Assembly (NCBI GenBank): GCA_029062865.1
Contig: JAIDPG010000126.1
Span: forward strand, 1-7,093
Reading direction: 5' to 3'
DNA length: 7,093 nucleotides
Origin: Oscillospiraceae bacterium
GTDB lineage: Bacteria > Bacillota > Clostridia > Oscillospirales > Ruminococcaceae
Under the pieces are notes generated by a model that had not been told where the DNA came from, did not search any database, and saw only the letters and a list, made by a program, of their open reading frames with translations. The translations under genes and the position numbers were made by a program. Positions 6,703 through 7,093 of this stretch are shown here, piece by piece (position 1 is the stretch's first letter; the number at the start of each line of letters is the position of its first letter).

Positions 6703-6847
6703 TAGTATAAACTCCTTTCAAATCGACCGTTAGTCGAATTTTAGTCAAACAAATTCGCAAATTGAGAAAATCTGCGCAGGCTTGCTTAAATCTGCTTAAA
6801 ACCGTGTTTTGAGCCACGGAAGGCAATCCTCCACGCATACTTCTCCT
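6703..6847 (-). promoter_or_regulatory. 145-nt leader of the hydrolase-condensation-carrier-ligase operon
   Basis: The stretch lies between the predicted transcription start (about 6847) and the hydrolase ATG. It contains no convincing small gene. It holds a perfect 7-bp inverted repeat, CGAATTT (6735-6741) and AAATTCG (6751-6757), with a 9-nt loop. It also holds a 5-bp one, TCGAC (6723-6727) and GTCGA (6733-6737). These two overlap at 6735-6737, so they could be alternative folds just upstream of the ribosome site. A further stem, CCGTG/CACGG, lies around 6802-6819. I do not recognise a known riboswitch. Confidence 0.5.
6783..6800. repeat. tandem TGCTTAAA direct repeat in the operon leader
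   Basis: TGCTTAAA occurs at 6783-6790 and 6793-6800, exactly 10 bp apart, so both copies would face the same side of the DNA helix. It lies about 50 bp downstream of the minus-strand transcription start and could be a regulator binding site. A similar TTAGTC pair (6730-6735, 6741-6746) is spaced 11 bp. Chance is possible at this length. Confidence 0.4.
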
Positions 6848-6853
6848 GAATAT

Positions 6854-6882
6854 ATCCTATCACATTTTCGACCACCAGTCAA
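6854..6882 (-). promoter_or_regulatory. extended -10 promoter of the minus-strand operon
   Basis: Read on the minus strand, the -35 box is TTGACT (6882-6877), followed by a 17-bp spacer and the -10 box TAGGAT (6859-6854), with TG one base before the -10 box. The -35 matches consensus at five of six positions and the -10 at four of six, helped by the extended TG. The transcript would start near 6847. No other promoter was found in the gaps between the four genes, so this one probably serves them all. Confidence 0.75.
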
Positions 6883-6901
6883 GAGTTTTTTCAAAAAAAT
6901 A

Positions 6902-6930
6902 TTGAAATTTTCGGAAATTTGTGATATAAT
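6902..6930 (+). promoter_or_regulatory. divergent extended -10 promoter reading off the right edge
   Basis: TTGAAA (6902-6907), a 17-bp spacer and consensus TATAAT (6925-6930), with TG at 6922-6923, make a strong sigma-A promoter; transcription would start near 6937. Its -35 box is 19 bp from the -35 box of the oppositely directed operon promoter. The spacer holds AAATTT at 6905-6910 and again at 6915-6920, a 6-bp inverted and direct repeat that could be an operator. Confidence 0.8.
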
Positions 6931-6936
6931 ACAAAA

Positions 6937-7093
6937 AAAGGCAGCAATACGGCGGTCGGTTTATAATTTCTTATCCCCGCGGAAACGCGCACGCCCGTGG
7001 TTTTCCACGCCGCGGGCGTGGAAAACCGTTATAATCAAAACCTATTCAAATCAACCGCAAGTCGAAAGATAATCCCAATACCATATTAAATAC
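6937..7093 (+). promoter_or_regulatory. ATG-free transcribed leader or RNA gene, cut by the window edge
   Basis: At least 157 nt follow the plus-strand promoter with no ATG in any plus-strand frame. No ribosome site was seen, and the region ends AT-rich. It contains a strong perfect hairpin (6999-7027). It is probably the long 5' leader of a gene beyond the window; a small RNA is an alternative. No known riboswitch class was recognised. Confidence 0.45.
6999..7027. repeat. perfect 13-bp hairpin in the right-hand leader (repeat copy 3)
   Basis: GGTTTTCCACGCC and GGCGTGGAAAACC form a perfect stem around a GCG loop. An alternative stem is possible between CACGCCCG (6990-6997) and CGGGCGTG (7013-7020), which excludes the first, so the RNA could switch folds. 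No T tract follows on either strand, so it is not a classical terminator. The TTTTCC...CGCC-loop-GGCG...GGAAAA layout matches the hairpins at 4227-4254 and 5706-5731. Confidence 0.75.

Noticed and set aside
6962..7035. Further TATAAT hexamers at 6962-6967 and 7030-7035
   Set aside because: Neither has a -35-like sequence about 17 bp upstream; they are expected by chance in AT-rich DNA.
6809..7072. 87-codon open frame on the plus strand
   Set aside because: Its ATG is upstream of the plus-strand promoter and the frame runs through both promoters and the hairpin; the composition is not protein-like and there is no ribosome site.
6997..7090. Short GTG-started frame across the right-hand hairpin
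   Set aside because: There is no ribosome site and the start lies inside the hairpin region; about 30 residues with no recognisable feature.

Overview
The window looks like chromosomal DNA of an anaerobic, Clostridia-type Firmicute, probably a gut-associated Oscillospiraceae or Lachnospiraceae relative. This rests on strong AGGAG-type ribosome binding sites, consensus extended -10 promoters in AT-rich gaps, G+C-rich coding DNA between them, and a FabV/Ter-type trans-2-enoyl reductase. The taxonomic call is an inference. No mobile element, CRISPR array, tRNA or rRNA was seen.

Left part, plus strand (1-2366). The 3' end of a gene resembling the DUF2716 family overlaps by ATGA the start of a TraB/GumN-family lipoprotein gene (211-1143). 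After a short gap with an excellent extended -10 promoter (1153-1181) comes fabV (1215-2366), an NADH-dependent enoyl-ACP/enoyl-CoA reductase. A perfect 14-bp hairpin with A and T tracts on its two sides (2380-2410) closes fabV. It can also end the convergent operon arriving from the right.

Right part, minus strand (6882 down to 2380). One promoter (6854-6882) appears to drive four genes in this order: a membrane-anchored alpha/beta hydrolase (6702-5746), a free-standing condensation-domain protein (5674-4262), a 75-residue acyl/peptidyl carrier protein (4195-3968) and an AMP-forming acyl ligase (3963-2428). Together these are the separate parts of a minimal NRPS-like assembly line. The ligase would activate a carboxylic acid and load it on the carrier. 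The condensation protein would transfer it to an amine or alcohol. The hydrolase could release, edit or process the product at the membrane. The order of steps and the product are inferred. The condensation protein has NHxxxDS where HHxxxDG is usual, and the ligase seems to lack the aspartate that anchors the amino group in amino-acid-activating domains. Both suggest a non-classical acyl (lipid-like) product rather than a peptide.

Right edge (6703-7093). A gene-free control region holds two divergent extended -10 promoters whose -35 boxes are 19 bp apart. It also holds a 145-nt leader for the minus-strand operon with short repeats, and a plus-strand leader of at least 157 nt that contains no ATG. 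A family of similar GC-rich hairpins recurs three times: twice inside the operon and once in the plus-strand leader.
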